NCBI RefSeq assembly: GCF_002368395.1
Contig: NZ_AP018254.1
Coordinates: forward strand, 2,294,001 to 2,358,000
Direction of reading: 5' to 3'
Source of the DNA: Calothrix sp. NIES-3974
Lineage (GTDB): Bacteria; Cyanobacteriota; Cyanobacteriia; Cyanobacteriales; Nostocaceae
Length of the DNA: 64,000 nucleotides
The notes under the pieces: model-generated
The model's database searches: none
What the model saw: the letters and a program-made list of their open reading frames with translations, nothing else
What the model was told of the DNA's origin: nothing
In this document: piece after piece, positions 40,662-50,608 of the stretch
Layout: every line of letters begins with the position of its first letter
Numbering within the stretch: position 1 is the first letter of the stretch
Program-made: the position numbers and the translations under genes

Positions 40662-41516
40662 TTAAGGGTTAAGTGCTGCTAACCATGCGTCTAAATCAGC
40701 CATGCTAGTAAAATCAAGCAATGCTTCACCGAGATTTTCTAATTTTTCCAGGGAAAGGGATTCAACTTGCGATCGCACTGGTTGTGGTAGTTCTCCTACT
40801 CGTCGGGTTAATTGACGCATAATTAGCTGACACGCTTCTGCTTTCCGTCCCTCTTCCCTTCCTTCTTCCTTAATTTCCCGATAAACCTGTGTTTCTTTGA
40901 GTGTAATTCCCAACATTTGTTCTACCTCCCTTTGACTCTTACCTTCAAACTTGTACACCATGATTGTGGTAATTAGCTCTATGATGGCACGATTTTCTGC
41001 TGGAGGTACTTCCTGTTGACTCCTAGTTAATAAATTCCTTGCTTCTGCGGTCGCACGATTTTCTTCTAGGGTTGTCAATACCATCAATCCTACCCATACG
41101 GGTAACGAACGAATATCTCCGAGTTCATCCAGATATATCCGATGTACCTGGGGACTGTTGATTTGACTTTGGTAAGGACTAATATCTGTTTGTTCTAAAC
41201 TACGGGATGGGTAAATGATGACGATTTGTAAATTGCTGAATCTGTCACGGTTGCGATAAAAGTAGAGATAGGATTCGGCAAATACCCTTTCGTATAGTCT
41301 TTCGTCCTTCTGAAATTGCACCTCACAGAAATACACCACACCTGGATTTTCGGTTTGCGGTGGTAGAAATACACCATCGATTTCAAATTTTGCTTCTTTA
41401 ACTGCTACCGAATCAAATATGTACTCGTCTGCATTCGCAGGTGGATTTGTTAACAGGGCGAATAATAAACTGGGAGATTGCTGAAATAATTTGTAAAATA
41501 TCGAATCTCGACGCAT
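40662..41516 (-). CDS. DUF2887/Rpn-like PD-(D/E)XK nuclease-transposase family protein, copy 2
   Basis: A 284-residue near-identical twin of the gene at 39766-40632, same strand, 29 bases apart. It differs by a handful of substitutions (SQI for SQL, LEK for LEE, ETQ for ETR) and by four fewer residues in the EGRK repeat run, a 12-bp copy-number change. Both reading frames are intact, with the same D..ExQ core. High identity, including non-coding flanks, points to a recent tandem duplication or gene conversion. Confidence 0.85.
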   Translation of the reverse strand: MRRDSIFYKLFQQSPSLLFALLTNPPANADEYIFDSVAVKEAKFEIDGVFLPPQTENPGVVYFCEVQFQKDERLYERVFAESYLYFYRNRDRFSNLQIVIIYPSRSLEQTDISPYQSQINSPQVHRIYLDELGDIRSLPVWVGLMVLTTLEENRATAEARNLLTRSQQEVPPAENRAIIELITTIMVYKFEGKSQREVEQMLGITLKETQVYREIKEEGREEGRKAEACQLIMRQLTRRVGELPQPVRSQVESLSLEKLENLGEALLDFTSMADLDAWLAALNP

Positions 41517-41607
41517 TCAGGTTGGAAAATAGCAGCTTCACTATTTTAAGGGTTAAGTGCTGCTAACCATGCGTCTAAATCAGCCATGCTAGTAAAATCA
41601 AGCAAAG
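41515..41607 (-). pseudogene. third, truncated copy of the DUF2887 gene 3' end
   Basis: About 92 bases repeat the spacer and C-terminal codons of the tandem genes (AAGTGCTGCTAACCATGCGT.. up to AAAATCAAGCAA), then identity stops at about 41606. Only the last ~20 codons are represented. It marks the edge of the tandem duplication. Confidence 0.75.
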
Positions 41608-41938
41608 CTGCTCTACGAGAAACTGCTAGTCTAACGGTATGGTTTTCGTCAATGTGTTTACACCCAGATACTTCTTTTGATAGATGACAAGTTTTCGTGT
41701 TTTTGAATTAATTATTGATATAATAGGATATCTTTAACTTATCAATAATAAGTAAAATAAAAGTATACGTAATAAAGCCTAAATAAATACATAACCCAAT
41801 TCCCGAATAATTTCAAAGAATAATTTCAAATTAGTTTCTGACAGCGAAAAAGCGACCATTAATAATTCTGCGGGGTGATGACTCCGCAGTTGAATGATTA
41901 GCGATTTTATTTTTATTGTCATATTCTGGAATCAGAAT
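41608..41938. other. AT-rich intergenic region
   Basis: Nothing recognised. TTATCAATAAT and ATTATTGATA inverted motifs near 41710-41750 are short. GCGGGGTGATGACTCCGC near 41869-41888 could form a small stem after the gene at 41939. Confidence 0.35.
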
Positions 41939-42619
41939 TTATTCACTTAAATTAGTCGAATTATTGCTGTTTAGCTGTTTGAGGGCGTAGTAGGCAACAG
42001 CTAGACTTACCCTAGCTTGGTCAATTTCTGTGAGTGAATTCCAATCGCGATCGCTAACTTTCTTCAACGCGGATGCTACTGGTTGGGGGTCTGTGGAGGA
42101 ATGATTTTCATCCCCATTACGCATGGCATAGGCAAAGGGTCGTGCTAACACCAACAAATCATCGGTTCCCCAATTAGGTAATACGGCATTGGCACACAAA
42201 GCTAATTGTTCTCCCAGGGTTTGTGAGGAATTAAATATCTCCGAGGCTTTCGCAGCAATCGTCTCCAGCCAACTTGGGGGTAAATCAACGGAACTAATTT
42301 TTTGTAAACTCGCCTTCAAATTAGCAATTATGTTTACATTTGTATTACAGTTGTGGTACTCTGAGGTTGGAAGTTGAGACCATAGGGAATCAAGGTGGTT
42401 GAAAAAGCTTTCAGCGCGGGAACTAAGTTCTGCTTGGAGGACATCATCCATGACAAAATTAGCTTCGTGGGCTGAGAAAAAATCTTCCGTTTCAATTTGA
42501 TTGGTATCCCAAGGATAGATGACATTTTCTTCGGTGGATAGTAGGGCATCGAGTAATTCTCTGTGAATTGCCGATTTTAGGTGTTGGGTATTTTTCGAGT
42601 TTTGATTAATGTTAGCCAT
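41939..42619 (-). CDS. unknown protein downstream of the CHAT-FHA gene, 226 residues
   Basis: No domain was recognised. It is soluble, acidic and predicted mostly helical (IHRELLDALLSTEENVIYPW..DTNQIETEDFFSAHEANFVMDDVLQAELSSRAESFFNHLDSLW). The second half contains LGEQLALCANAVLPNWGTDDLLVLARPFAYAMR and ends in a polar tail. It lies 219 bases after the CHAT-FHA gene on the same strand and is probably co-transcribed. It might be a regulator or substrate of that protein; this is inference from position. Confidence 0.7.
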   Translation of the reverse strand: MANINQNSKNTQHLKSAIHRELLDALLSTEENVIYPWDTNQIETEDFFSAHEANFVMDDVLQAELSSRAESFFNHLDSLWSQLPTSEYHNCNTNVNIIANLKASLQKISSVDLPPSWLETIAAKASEIFNSSQTLGEQLALCANAVLPNWGTDDLLVLARPFAYAMRNGDENHSSTDPQPVASALKKVSDRDWNSLTEIDQARVSLAVAYYALKQLNSNNSTNLSE

Positions 42620-42771
42620 TTTGCCTCCGGTTCGTGAACTAATCGAGTATTGAATTTAGTGGTATTGACAGCTACAGCAGTCAGAGATTGATTTCCGCAA
42701 ATAGAAACTAATTTTTGGTAATTATCCTGGAAATATTTTTGATTGATAGAATTTGGTATAGTAAAGCTCAA
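42577..42771 (-). CDS. possible small protein between the CHAT-FHA gene and its partner
   Basis: A 64-codon frame from a TTG, overlapping the next gene by about 43 bases (YFQDNYQKLVSICGNQSLTAVAVNTTKF..). No family or good ribosome binding site was seen. It may only be spacer. Confidence 0.2.
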   Translation of the reverse strand: MSFTIPNSINQKYFQDNYQKLVSICGNQSLTAVAVNTTKFNTRLVHEPEAKWLTLIKTRKIPNT

Positions 42772-42837
42772 AAATGATTAAATTTATCAATTAAATTTAC
42801 GAGTTGCAAAACAACCAAGATTACATCTAGATTACAT

Positions 42838-44418
42838 TTAAACTTTGCCAATGATAAATTCCCAGCCATCGCTACGGGGACTACCGAATTTTAACTGCAT
42901 ACCCGATTCAATTTTAATTTCAGTTTGGTGGATACGTTGCCAAGCACCGATGGAACCTGGGTGGGATATGTAGGTTCCGTAGGTAGAATCATCAATCAAG
43001 TAATATGTTTGAACAAAAGTGGTATCAGAAAAAGTATCACGACAGACAATTTTGGCATGATGTCGAGAAACGGATAAATCGGGGATGACAATATCATTTT
43101 CTGGAACTCTACCGATATGGGTGGTGCGTCCCTTTAATTGCCAAACTTTGTTGTCAGCAGATAGCGATCGCAAGATTGCATTTGGGGGTGGTAGTTGGTA
43201 TTCTGGGAGGAGATTTGAAGGTAGTTCGGTGACTGTTTCATCAAGGCTGCGTAGGATTTGACTGTTAAACTCTGGGTGTTGGTAAAGGACAGGTAAAGTC
43301 CAAGCGGGTTGATTAAAGCGGTAAATCGTCAGTAGTTGACGACGAGCTTCGGCTGTTGCTTCATCAATTGATTTACGCGATCGCAATGCTTGGGCAAAAG
43401 CTTGGATGAAGCACAAGCTTTCGGTATTGGCAATTTCGTCACGCATTCCTAATACTGCGGGAACCCCATGACGGATTAACACCTCAGCCAAACTACTGTA
43501 AGGGATAGATTGGTGGTTGATTGTTGCAGGTTGAGCACCCCAACAGGAATTAAATACAGCCAATTTCACTCCTGTACGGGTTAGCACCTGAGCTAGTTCA
43601 ATCCCACTCATTGTTTCACCGGGACTTAAAAATAAAACCCCCCCATTGGCAGCACGGGAACCATGACCAGCATAGAAGAGAACATTATAGTTGTTACTTT
43701 CCAACTCAGCAATTAATTTTTCTCGACTTGGTTGGATGAGGTGATGCACAAAACAAGGTGCATAACCGTAAGTACTGCTACCCATCCGTGAACCATCGGT
43801 GAGGGTTTTTTCTAATAAATCCGCTTCCGCATCCAAATTCAGATTTTCGTCTTCCCCCAAGACCAAAAGAATATTTAAACCGGGGTCAGTTTCCAGTTCC
43901 GGTAAAGGTTCCACATCACTAGTGGTACGGCTAAATAACATCTGTTGTCCCAGGGAAATCGCCGATTGTCCTGGGTTTTGCATAATTTCCCAGGGAATCG
44001 CTACCAAGGACGGGTCACGCAACTCCAAACAAACTCGCAACCGACTTTCTTGACCCATTGCAATTCCCCGACTGCGCTCCAAACTGCTGAGAATTGGTCC
44101 ATCAAACACCCATTGCCATAGTTGATTACCAAATAACTGCATCAACCGACCAGCATAATTACTTTGTGGACTACCGACAGCAGCAGAAGGCTCCCCAACT
44201 GGTTTGGGGGAATTGACATCACGGGGTGGTAGCATTCCCAAATTGCTATGATTAGCAAACCATTCTTGCCATTCTCGCCAAGTTTGTTCCATCTCTGGAG
44301 ACCAAATGCAATCATGAATGACATGGCCACTGGGATAGGGAGATTTTACCACCCAAATTGCGAAATTATCTGTACCAGCATTGACTAGACGGGCGATCGC
44401 CAAATTTAAGGATGGCAT
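42838..44418 (-). CDS. CHAT-domain (caspase-like) protein with C-terminal FHA domain
   Basis: A 526-residue protein. The CHAT protease domain spans about residues 130-400: NYNVLFYAGHGSRA holds the catalytic His (near 250) and VKLAVFNSCWGAQP the catalytic Cys (near 292); GVPAVLGMRDEIANTESLCFIQAFAQALRSRKSIDEATAEARRQL is the usual CHAT C-terminal part. The FHA domain (about 425-515) has IGRVPENDIVIPDLSVSRHHAKI, the phosphothreonine-binding GR..S..H motif. It lies 222 bases downstream of a PP2C phosphatase. Phosphorylation-controlled proteolysis is a reasonable inference. Confidence 0.85.
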   Translation of the reverse strand: MPSLNLAIARLVNAGTDNFAIWVVKSPYPSGHVIHDCIWSPEMEQTWREWQEWFANHSNLGMLPPRDVNSPKPVGEPSAAVGSPQSNYAGRLMQLFGNQLWQWVFDGPILSSLERSRGIAMGQESRLRVCLELRDPSLVAIPWEIMQNPGQSAISLGQQMLFSRTTSDVEPLPELETDPGLNILLVLGEDENLNLDAEADLLEKTLTDGSRMGSSTYGYAPCFVHHLIQPSREKLIAELESNNYNVLFYAGHGSRAANGGVLFLSPGETMSGIELAQVLTRTGVKLAVFNSCWGAQPATINHQSIPYSSLAEVLIRHGVPAVLGMRDEIANTESLCFIQAFAQALRSRKSIDEATAEARRQLLTIYRFNQPAWTLPVLYQHPEFNSQILRSLDETVTELPSNLLPEYQLPPPNAILRSLSADNKVWQLKGRTTHIGRVPENDIVIPDLSVSRHHAKIVCRDTFSDTTFVQTYYLIDDSTYGTYISHPGSIGAWQRIHQTEIKIESGMQLKFGSPRSDGWEFIIGKV

Positions 44419-44639
44419 GGATTTATAACACTAACAGCTAGAAGCAACTTTCAAATAGGCAAATAGAATATGCAAAACTCCATCTTAGTGTATCGGTTTT
44501 TGCGAAAATCTGTGCTGCCACAGAAGCCGAATTTCTCTTGATTTTACCAGCCAACGGTCAGTTGTGAACAGTTTAGTCGCCAACATGGGTGTTTCAACTG
44601 GTTGGGATGCAGGGGAAGAATAATTACCAGTAATTAAAT

Positions 44640-46982
44640 TTACAATCCTTGTTGGCGATCGCTTGTAACAGGTTGTTTCGGAATTAACTCTCCCTCCGTA
44701 GTACTTGACAATTTGCTACAAGGTGAATTACTGAGGTCAGCAGAATTTGAATAACTAACTTTGTTGACGAGTTTGTCGGAGGGAATAGATACTTTACTAC
44801 CCACATTTAATTTTGGCAAAGTAATTTCTGGGGGTTTGGAAACGGGTGGTAATGGGGGTATTTGACATATCTCCATGCTGAGGGTGTAGACTTGTTGGCT
44901 TGATTCTGGAGAGTCTTGTTCAAGTTTACGATCCAGGACTTTTAATACAGTTCCCTGGGGAAGAGTTACTGGGTAGGGGGAGGAGGGTGGATTTGTTGAA
45001 CTAACAGGGAGGAAATTGGCTTGCAGTTCGGTTCGGGTTTCTACCTGATATCCCGGTAAAATTTCTGGGGATGGGGAATTTAATGGTGTAGGGATGGTTT
45101 TTCCTGTGGTAGAAGGATTATTCGCGGGGGACTCGTTATTCTGGGAATTTAAGGGTGTTTGGGAACCTAGTGAAGAGGAAACAACCCAGTACACAGCCCC
45201 AGCTAACAGGAGAAACAGTGGTAAAATTAGCAAATAAAAGGGTATTTTCCGGGATTTAATTTGCACCGTATCTGGTAGGACTTGGGTACGTTGATTAGGG
45301 GTGGGATTGAGATTGACTGTGACATTGCTTTGTTTGTATTCGTTGGATGTTGCAGCAGCCAAACTGATTAATTGGGGGGAAATTGGCTCCGATGGTTCGG
45401 CATAATTAACTTGGTTACGGACGATGGCAACGGTGACATTATCATGACCATTCTGGGTATTAGCGATTTCCACCAACCGGCTAATTACAGTTCCAATATC
45501 CTTATTTTCGTTGATGATGGGTAAAATTTCCGTTTCCCAATTTTGTTCAACCCGGTCGAAATCACTCAAGCCATCCGAACACAGTAAAAATACGCAATCC
45601 TCATCCACGATAAATCTTTGGGCTGTAGGATGAAGGGAATTGCTCGAACCCATTCCCAAAGCCTGCACCAGGGAACCGGAAGCTGGTTGACTGACGGCAT
45701 CATGGTATAAAGCATATCCTAACCGTACCTCCCGCGATGCCACATCATCATCGATGGTGACTTGGTAGCAACCATGTTGGGTAATTAAGTAGGCACGACT
45801 ATCTCCCACATGGGTAATATACATTTCATGGGCAATCCCCAGAGCCATCACCAAGGTTGTACCCATGCGTTGTCGTCCGGAACGTTGTTCACTATCGTTG
45901 CGCTGACTGATTTTGTCGTTGGCAATTCCCGTAGTTGCTTCCAGGTCAGCTAACAGTAGATTGGGGTCGATGTGGTCGTAGCGAAAATCTGTTAACTGTT
46001 GCACCTGGGTTTGAATGGTTTCGATGGCTAAATTGGATGCCACATTCCCACCCTCATGACCACCAATACCATCACAAACAATTGCCAAGGCTTTTGATTG
46101 GGGGGGTTTGCGCAATCGAGTCCCACTGGGTGGATAGCAAGCATCCTCATTGCGTTGACGCTGGGGTCCGGTGTCGGTCTGGGTGATAATTTCTACATTC
46201 ACCGATTGGTGGCGACCGATTTCCTGTAAACCCCGATCTAACACCGCAACTAACTGTTCACCGGAATGGATTTCGCCATTGTCTAGGGATTGGCAAATAC
46301 CGTCAACAAAATTAGCGATCGCCTGTTGACATTTGTGTAATAAATGAACCCGCCAAAATTCACCTAAAGCTGCGAGTCGGGGTGGTTTTTCCCCGTCAGC
46401 ACGCAGTTGGAGAATGCGTAAAATTCCTCCCTCTGTCCGTAATAACAACGGATCTAATAAACTCGATACCACACCTTCACTCGCCAAGGGTTGCCATAGT
46501 TGGGCTATTTGCCACAACCAATGTAATTGTCGCATAGAGGAAGCCTGACCCCAAGCAGTATCAATGGATGGGTGCAATCGCACTTCCGTATCTCCATCCC
46601 GTAATTGCAGAGGCGGCTTTTCTAGTAAAATTATTTCCCGACGCTGGCCATTTTCCTCTAGCCACAACACTCCGTAAACCTGGGGAACGTGGAGACGGTA
46701 CGGAAACAGACGTAGATAGGGTCGGAGGGTTTGTAAATTGTCTAAATCGGGAATTTGGGGAAGTAAACCGGGTTTGCAGTCCAACAAAATCGATTGCTTC
46801 ACAACGTAGTAGCGATCGCCCAAAATCTCACCCGCATTGCCCACATTTTTGCCCTCTCCCACCCCCCATAAATAGCGCTGAGGTATGGGTGTGGAACATT
46901 GTTGACAAAATCTATTTGTCATCGGATTCGCTGCTTGACAAAGCTCATTTGGGCAGTAGACCGTTACCGCGTCTTTTTCCAT
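44640..46982 (-). CDS. PP2C-family protein phosphatase with zinc ribbon and membrane anchor
   Basis: A 780-residue protein. An N-terminal zinc ribbon (VYCPNELCQAANPMTNRFCQQC) leads to a ~230-residue region resembling a degenerate kinase-like or adaptor domain. The PP2C domain follows with its metal motifs: QRNEDA, VCDGIGGHEGG, GTTLVMAL, THVGDSRAYLI, LLCSDGLSD and HDNVTVAI. One membrane helix (FYLLILPLFLLLAGAVYWVV) and a Ser/Pro-rich C-terminal domain end it. The frame is open to 47153, but the first 57 residues look non-coding; ATG 46982 starts just before the zinc ribbon. Confidence 0.87.
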   Translation of the reverse strand: MEKDAVTVYCPNELCQAANPMTNRFCQQCSTPIPQRYLWGVGEGKNVGNAGEILGDRYYVVKQSILLDCKPGLLPQIPDLDNLQTLRPYLRLFPYRLHVPQVYGVLWLEENGQRREIILLEKPPLQLRDGDTEVRLHPSIDTAWGQASSMRQLHWLWQIAQLWQPLASEGVVSSLLDPLLLRTEGGILRILQLRADGEKPPRLAALGEFWRVHLLHKCQQAIANFVDGICQSLDNGEIHSGEQLVAVLDRGLQEIGRHQSVNVEIITQTDTGPQRQRNEDACYPPSGTRLRKPPQSKALAIVCDGIGGHEGGNVASNLAIETIQTQVQQLTDFRYDHIDPNLLLADLEATTGIANDKISQRNDSEQRSGRQRMGTTLVMALGIAHEMYITHVGDSRAYLITQHGCYQVTIDDDVASREVRLGYALYHDAVSQPASGSLVQALGMGSSNSLHPTAQRFIVDEDCVFLLCSDGLSDFDRVEQNWETEILPIINENKDIGTVISRLVEIANTQNGHDNVTVAIVRNQVNYAEPSEPISPQLISLAAATSNEYKQSNVTVNLNPTPNQRTQVLPDTVQIKSRKIPFYLLILPLFLLLAGAVYWVVSSSLGSQTPLNSQNNESPANNPSTTGKTIPTPLNSPSPEILPGYQVETRTELQANFLPVSSTNPPSSPYPVTLPQGTVLKVLDRKLEQDSPESSQQVYTLSMEICQIPPLPPVSKPPEITLPKLNVGSKVSIPSDKLVNKVSYSNSADLSNSPCSKLSSTTEGELIPKQPVTSDRQQGL

Positions 46983-47738
46983 AGTTTTCGCTACCAAGGC
47001 ATTAGTAACTCTTTCTAATGTATCTATAAATCGTGACGGTGATGAGGCCGTACACCGATAATTTTTTGAGCAAGCTGGTACTCGATACATCCTAATATTT
47101 TGGATCGCAATTCGCCCATCAGCATATAACGGGAAGCAAAAGTTTTGCCCCAAGTGCCCAAAGACTTATATACTAAGTCAACCTCTTCCCAGCATCAAGT
47201 CCGTTGGTTACGATTTGCTCACTACTTTATCGATTTAATATGTTTTAGTGGTAGGAAAAAGTCATTTTTTCATATTTTTCAGATAATGTTAGCGAAAAAA
47301 TCCGCATTCAGCACCTAATAGTCTATCTCCTCACTTCCCGTGTCTACGCTGAATGTGCTAAACCCGCATTTCTCACAAAACCCTAAAACTCATGGGGAAT
47401 AGGGAGTAGGGAGTAGGGATAGTCCGTAGAAGGAAAATCAATCCGTTACTCCAAGCTTACAACCTACTCGTGAGAAATCCAGGTAAAGCAGGGGATGCTG
47501 GGGGAAATATTTTTTTCACATACTTCAAACTGGTTAATAAGTAGGTAGGTGCAATTAAACATAAAACCGCAACGTAACCAATCATTCGGCGTAGAGATAA
47601 CCCGACGGGTCGTCTCTACGGACTATCGCGATTGGAAAAGATGAAGTGGCAAAGGCAAAATTTTCCAGATAAAATATCAAAACAATGGGGTGATCGACAA
47701 AAATCAACTGTGAAAACGCCTCTGGAAGATTCAAGCAG
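46983..47738. other. divergent intergenic region with MITE-like family A copy 4
   Basis: Lies between the divergent PP2C and 396-residue genes. It holds family A copy 4 (47359-47487) and a dispersed hairpin at 47592-47622. Promoters of both genes should be here; none is clear. Confidence 0.45.
47359..47487. repeat. MITE-like repeat family A, copy 4
   Basis: 129 bp from AACCCGCATTTCTCAC to GTGAGAAATCCAGGTAAA, same orientation as copy 3 and with the same internal TAGAAGGAAAATCAATCCGT segment. Confidence 0.65.
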
Positions 47739-48929
47739 TTGATTGCCCTGTTCCAACCTGATGCACAACAATTCGCTTCACAAATTATGCAGCATATCGA
47801 TAAACTCCTTGTCACTGAGAATTCTAACTTGGCTTGGGTATTACGATTAGGGTTGTTGGGGTTGCGGACCCAACTGCAACAAGCACGAAATCAAGCAACT
47901 GTTTCTGACCCAGGGATTGAAAAGTGTGATGCACTGCTGCGGGAATTGGATGTGATGTTAGAACCAAATTCGTCTATTAGTTCATCTATTCAATCTGCGA
48001 CACCAAAACCTCTACAATGGGAAGATGTATTTGAACCCGTTGCCTCTGATTTTCAACTTGCATCCTTGGCAATGACCCTAAAATCCGATCCAGAGTTAAA
48101 ACCATATATCGGTGAGTATGAGTTTGCCAGCGATAATGATGGTGATTTGTGGAATGAAATTCAACGCTTATTGTTACGATTACCGGAACGTTTGGTGTTA
48201 ATTTGGCGCAGACGCTTGCAAGAAATCTTACCAACCCTGGACACCCAGGAGGACACCCAAACCCGCAAGCTCCTACCTTTTACCCGGAGCGAATTAATTT
48301 ACCCTGGTTTAACGGGAAAAATTCAAACTTCAGGATTAGCCCTGTCAGATAAAATTGCGATCGCACCTCAATTACTCAAATCCAAATCCAGTTCTGATAC
48401 GGATATCGATTTTCTCGCGGCGGTGGTATCTACTTGTCTCAAATTTATCCAACTGGATGCCCAACTTTTCCATGTCCTCAAAAGTGTCGATCGCTTTGGC
48501 ATTCGCCCTGTCCATACAGAACCAGAACGTTCTAAATACGCCACTGCCCTGATTGAAAGATTTCGTCGTGTTCAATCTACTACCCACAGCACTGACCCCG
48601 CAGTCACTCTACGTGCCCGTCTTGACCTGGATGAGGCAATCCACTCCCTAGTTTACATGCCACCCTGCGATCGCTATTCCTGGTGGGGTAAACTCCAAGG
48701 AGAAGCCCGTCGTACCCTCGATCCGGTCATCGAACGCACCCGCAACGCTGGATACCAAATCCAAATACGTCCGCTATGGGGAACATATGCGGACGTTTAC
48801 ACCTGGTCTAAGGATGACCTACAAATCAACTGTGGTGGTGTACCCGGTGAAGTGGCTGCCTGTTTGCGGGTTTACGCGAAAATCAACGACGAAGTTTTAC
48901 CGGGAAGGGTTTTATTTTATGCAGCCTGA
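47739..48929 (+). CDS. unknown protein divergent from the PP2C gene, 396 residues
   Basis: No domain recognised. Soluble; the N-terminal third is helical (PDAQQFASQIMQHIDKLL..), the middle has DDGDLWNEIQRLLLRLPERLVLIWRRRLQEILP, and the end is a conserved-looking block (DRYSWWGKLQGEARRTLDPVIERTRNAGYQIQIRPLWGTYADVY). The only upstream start in the open frame is TTG 47739; the next ATG is at 47787. Its position facing the PP2C/CHAT-FHA genes suggests a common pathway, without proof. Confidence 0.65.
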   Translation: MIALFQPDAQQFASQIMQHIDKLLVTENSNLAWVLRLGLLGLRTQLQQARNQATVSDPGIEKCDALLRELDVMLEPNSSISSSIQSATPKPLQWEDVFEPVASDFQLASLAMTLKSDPELKPYIGEYEFASDNDGDLWNEIQRLLLRLPERLVLIWRRRLQEILPTLDTQEDTQTRKLLPFTRSELIYPGLTGKIQTSGLALSDKIAIAPQLLKSKSSSDTDIDFLAAVVSTCLKFIQLDAQLFHVLKSVDRFGIRPVHTEPERSKYATALIERFRRVQSTTHSTDPAVTLRARLDLDEAIHSLVYMPPCDRYSWWGKLQGEARRTLDPVIERTRNAGYQIQIRPLWGTYADVYTWSKDDLQINCGGVPGEVAACLRVYAKINDEVLPGRVLFYAA

Positions 48930-49021
48930 AACACCCTAATTATATCTTAAACGGTGAAAGTAATTCGTAATTGGTAACCCGTATTCAGCAAAAACACTGA
49001 AGACTTTCAGGGAATAGGGAA

Positions 49022-49051
49022 CAGGGTGTAGGGAGAGACGCGATGTATCGC
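49022..49051. repeat. dispersed hairpin repeat (GAGACGCGAT family)
   Basis: GAGACGCGATGTATCGCGTC followed by TTTAC, nearly the same as the palindrome at 6899. It lies between convergent genes and may end transcription. Confidence 0.5.
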
Positions 49052-49124
49052 GTCTTTACTATATTTTCAACAAGTCCCAATTACGTAGCTTGCTTCCCGC
49101 GTAGCGGGTATTGCAAATTACAAA

Positions 49125-49895
49125 TTACGAATTACGAATTTGTCCTTCCCTTCTAACTGTTTGAACTTCCACATGGGTATTGAGTTCGGCTTCGTTAGTT
49201 GAACGTAGTCGCGGTGTCACCCCGAAAGCACCTGTCTGTCCCCTAGTTTCCAAACCGTTTTCTGGAACTTTCTTTTCCCGCTCAATGTCTACCCTAATTT
49301 CCTCTAGATCGATGAAAAAGTCGGCCACATTGACCAAACTTTCACTGGTCATCGAACTCAAACTCACCACTTCTACCTGCACCCCTTGATAGGCGATGGA
49401 ATTGACTGCATAGGCTAAATCCCCATCTCCACTCAACAGGACAATGGTGTCACAGTTCCGTGCTAGGGTTAACATATCCACCGCAATTTCCACATCCAGG
49501 TTGGCCTTTTTAGAACCATCGGGAAACTGGATTAACTCCTTGGTGACGACCCGATAACCATTGCGACTCATCCACAACAAAAAGCCTTGCTGCTTTTCGT
49601 TGCCACTGTCACAGGCTGTATAAAAATAGGCACGGATTAATTGCCGGTCTCCCGTTAATCGTCGCAGTAATTTGGCGTAATCTACTTCCAAATTTAACTG
49701 CATGGCGGCGTAAAATAAATTTGCCCCATCAATAAAAATCGCCACGCGATCGCGCTCATCAAGTAAACGCCTTCTTCGCTGCTGTGATGCTTCCATTTTG
49801 TCCAGCACCTTTAGCCTTCGTGGTTCCAACGACTGTTCTGCTTCCAATTTCAGACGAGTTTCCTGATTCATCTGAGGTCGTGGATGTAGCTGCAT
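49125..49895 (-). CDS. NYN-domain protein, LabA-like (DUF88)
   Basis: A 256-residue protein. The NYN/PIN-like RNase fold is clear: VAIFIDGANLFYAAMQL (first Asp), KKANLDVEIAVDMLTLA (second pair), IVLLSGDGDLAYAVNSIAYQGVQVEVVS (GDGD) and NVADFFIDLEEI. A charged 45-residue extension precedes it. Members include LabA of Synechococcus, which affects clock output; RNA cleavage is predicted from the fold. The final residues (GQIRNS) come from a dispersed ATTACGAATT repeat, so the native end may have been changed. Confidence 0.87.
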   Translation of the reverse strand: MQLHPRPQMNQETRLKLEAEQSLEPRRLKVLDKMEASQQRRRRLLDERDRVAIFIDGANLFYAAMQLNLEVDYAKLLRRLTGDRQLIRAYFYTACDSGNEKQQGFLLWMSRNGYRVVTKELIQFPDGSKKANLDVEIAVDMLTLARNCDTIVLLSGDGDLAYAVNSIAYQGVQVEVVSLSSMTSESLVNVADFFIDLEEIRVDIEREKKVPENGLETRGQTGAFGVTPRLRSTNEAELNTHVEVQTVRREGQIRNS

Positions 49896-50489
49896 TCAGA
49901 TTACGGCTCCTCAGTAATTTCATAAATTTAATTAATTTGTTAATTTGTGGGACTTACACACTCTTGACCCAGAAATCAGACTTTGAGATTGCCTATCTGC
50001 GCCATGACGTAAATGGTTAGTCCATGCATAAGTCATGAATTTTTACTAACTAAGTCCAAATTCGATAATTATCTAAATCCCTCACTAGCTAATCACTCCC
50101 AAGGGAATTTTCGCTAGTATACATATGTTGCCAATAATTAAACCCCTTATCTGCTTTGTGATACTGCAATTGTCAAACTTTGCAAATCCTCAGCCCGAAT
50201 ACTCACTCCCTCAACTAACTTAATATTCAATTCAATATATCGTCAGTAAAGCTGACCCTTTGATCACCTTCGATATCCTATATTTCAGCACCTTATGGAT
50301 TTTGCGGCAATCGACATTTTTATATTTTGTTTATTTTTTACTTTTTTTGATACTTGAGCGAAAATATTACACAAAAATATACAAAAATTTATTTTTCTTT
50401 ACATAACGAGATTGGTGTAAATATTTAGTCCTTGCGGAGAAGTAGTAAGATTCTTATCAGGCAAGGACTTACCCAATTACTACGCAGTT

Positions 50490-50572
50490 GCGTCATTGGA
50501 TTTCTTCCGGTAGCGGATCGACCACAGGGTCGTGAGGTAGACGCGCAGAGGTATCTTGCAAAGTAGTAATTT
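50490..50572. repeat. dispersed repeat D, copy 2
   Basis: Inverted match to 34174-34255: GTAGCGGATCGACC..GGTCGTGAGGTAGACGCGCAGAGG.. to TGCAAAGTAGTAA. Confidence 0.6.
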
Positions 50573-50608
50573 CACAGTCTTGTTTTTTCTCATTGAGTAC
50601 GTACTCCT

